The position numbers and the translations under genes were made by a program. Positions 63,201 to 64,000 of a stretch of DNA of 64,000 bases are shown here, in pieces. The DNA comes from Gymnogyps californianus (lineage: Eukaryota; Chordata; Aves; Accipitriformes; Cathartidae), in NCBI RefSeq assembly GCF_018139145.2, contig NC_059481.1:14310368-14374367 (forward strand), written 5' to 3'. A model generated the notes under the pieces. That model ran no database searches, was not told the DNA's origin, and saw nothing but the letters and a program-made list of their open reading frames with translations. Within the stretch, counting starts at the first letter, position 1, and each line of letters begins with the position of its first letter.

Positions 63201-64000
63201 GTGAAGAGAAAATAATGAAGGGATTAGGAAAGTGTGGTAGTGTTTCAAACTGAGGTTCCTTATATGTATTTAATTAAGGGCCAATAAAGTAGGATTTAAA
63301 CGTACATAAACTAGACACAGTAGAAACTTGTTAATTTGCACTCTAATAATTTGCAGATTTTATAATTCATGAAAAGAAAAAAAAAATCAGAAGCTTCCTT
63401 CTGCCTCCCAGCAATGGTTTAAACCAGAGGCAATAGTGAAATAGCCTATTATTAACACTTAGTTTCTTTGGCAAGTATACCGGAAAGCAGTGGCTAACGT
63501 ATGTGACTGTTATAAGGGATTAACTGCTGGATCGTAGTTATTAATGCACCATAAAACGTACTTCATTTTATCTTTGCATTCCTACTCTTTCAGACAGCAC
63601 CCAGTGTAACTCCCTGAGATTTTCACTGATTTGGAGTTGGTCATAAATAAGCACTTATGCCAGGTCACAAATGCAATGATTTGCAATAACTCTCAGGCAT
63701 TAAAATCACAAATAGCCACCGCCAACAGGCCAAAGGCCTGATCACAGAAGTTTTTGAAAGTGTGCCTGGAAATTCCTTGGGATTGTTTGAGTTTTCTCTT
63801 TCAGGAGGTTTTAGTCAGTTGTGGTGGGTGGCAGGAGGTCAGCTCTGTTGCTGTTGCAGTTCACTGTGTCTGCAGCACGGTTCACAGTGTTCACACATCA
63901 GTACAGGCGAAGGAACCGAGAATGATCTGGTTTAGGTTAATGCGAATTTTTCTAAGGTGAATTCTGATAGGTCAGCTCCTGCCTGTTATAATTATTACTT

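Larger units (their letters stand above)
46421..64000. other. Non-coding sequence, no gene seen
   Basis: No recognisable exon, RNA gene or CpG island; open frames are at most about 109 codons. Low-complexity material is more frequent than elsewhere: A/C-rich tracts at 47728-47824 and 50723-50818, a 36-C run at 52047-52082, T/G-rich tracts at 52975-53028 and 60187-60252, and a 16-A run at 58843-58858. There is a G-quadruplex pattern at 57255-57280, an alternating purine-pyrimidine run at 54619-54651 and a strong short hairpin at 55620-55664. Confidence 0.72.

Overview
The window reads as vertebrate nuclear DNA, most likely from a bird (probably a neoavian). It is AT-rich, with few interspersed repeats and isolated, decayed CR1-family LINE relics. 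It also carries two well-preserved solo LTRs that resemble bird ERVL-type LTRs as I remember them; no database search was possible. Nothing looks bacterial or viral: there are no operons, no dense coding and no ribosome-binding-site/ORF pairs. Short chance ORFs lie on both strands, and none has a recognisable domain outside transposon remnants. I see no protein-coding gene, tRNA, rRNA or CRISPR array. The simplest reading is a gene desert or the interior of a very large intron.

Layout. 1-5728 is unique-looking non-coding DNA with a possible MIR-type core near 2083-2165. 5734-6329 is a 596-bp solo LTR (minus orientation) with a perfect 5-bp target-site duplication, AACTC. 6335-14297 is non-coding. 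14303-15450 is a second, 1148-bp solo LTR (minus orientation) with a perfect 5-bp duplication, ATGAC, and an internal degenerate tandem repeat. 15456-27239 is non-coding, with homopolymer and A/C-rich tracts and a possible MIR core near 24660. 27240-28250 is an old minus-strand CR1 relic in which reverse-transcriptase motifs can still be read. 28251-45979 is non-coding and holds several palindromes, a nested hairpin and one weak exon-like segment. 45980-46420 is the 3' end of a plus-strand CR1. 46421-64000 is non-coding, with a 36-C run, A/C-rich tracts that can form G-quadruplexes on the minus strand, a 33-nt alternating purine-pyrimidine tract, and a striking short hairpin at 55620.

The only dense reading frames, near 14.4-15.4 kb, are a by-product of the GC-rich repeat inside the second LTR and should not be annotated as genes. 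The two LTRs share their low-coordinate (R/U5-side) ends but differ on the U3 side, so they are related families inserted separately in the same orientation. I found no convincing undescribed system. The most checkable leads are the structured palindromes, the LTR-internal repeat array, the possible exon at 40088-40175, and several stretches that look as if they could be conserved regulatory DNA but need an alignment to confirm.
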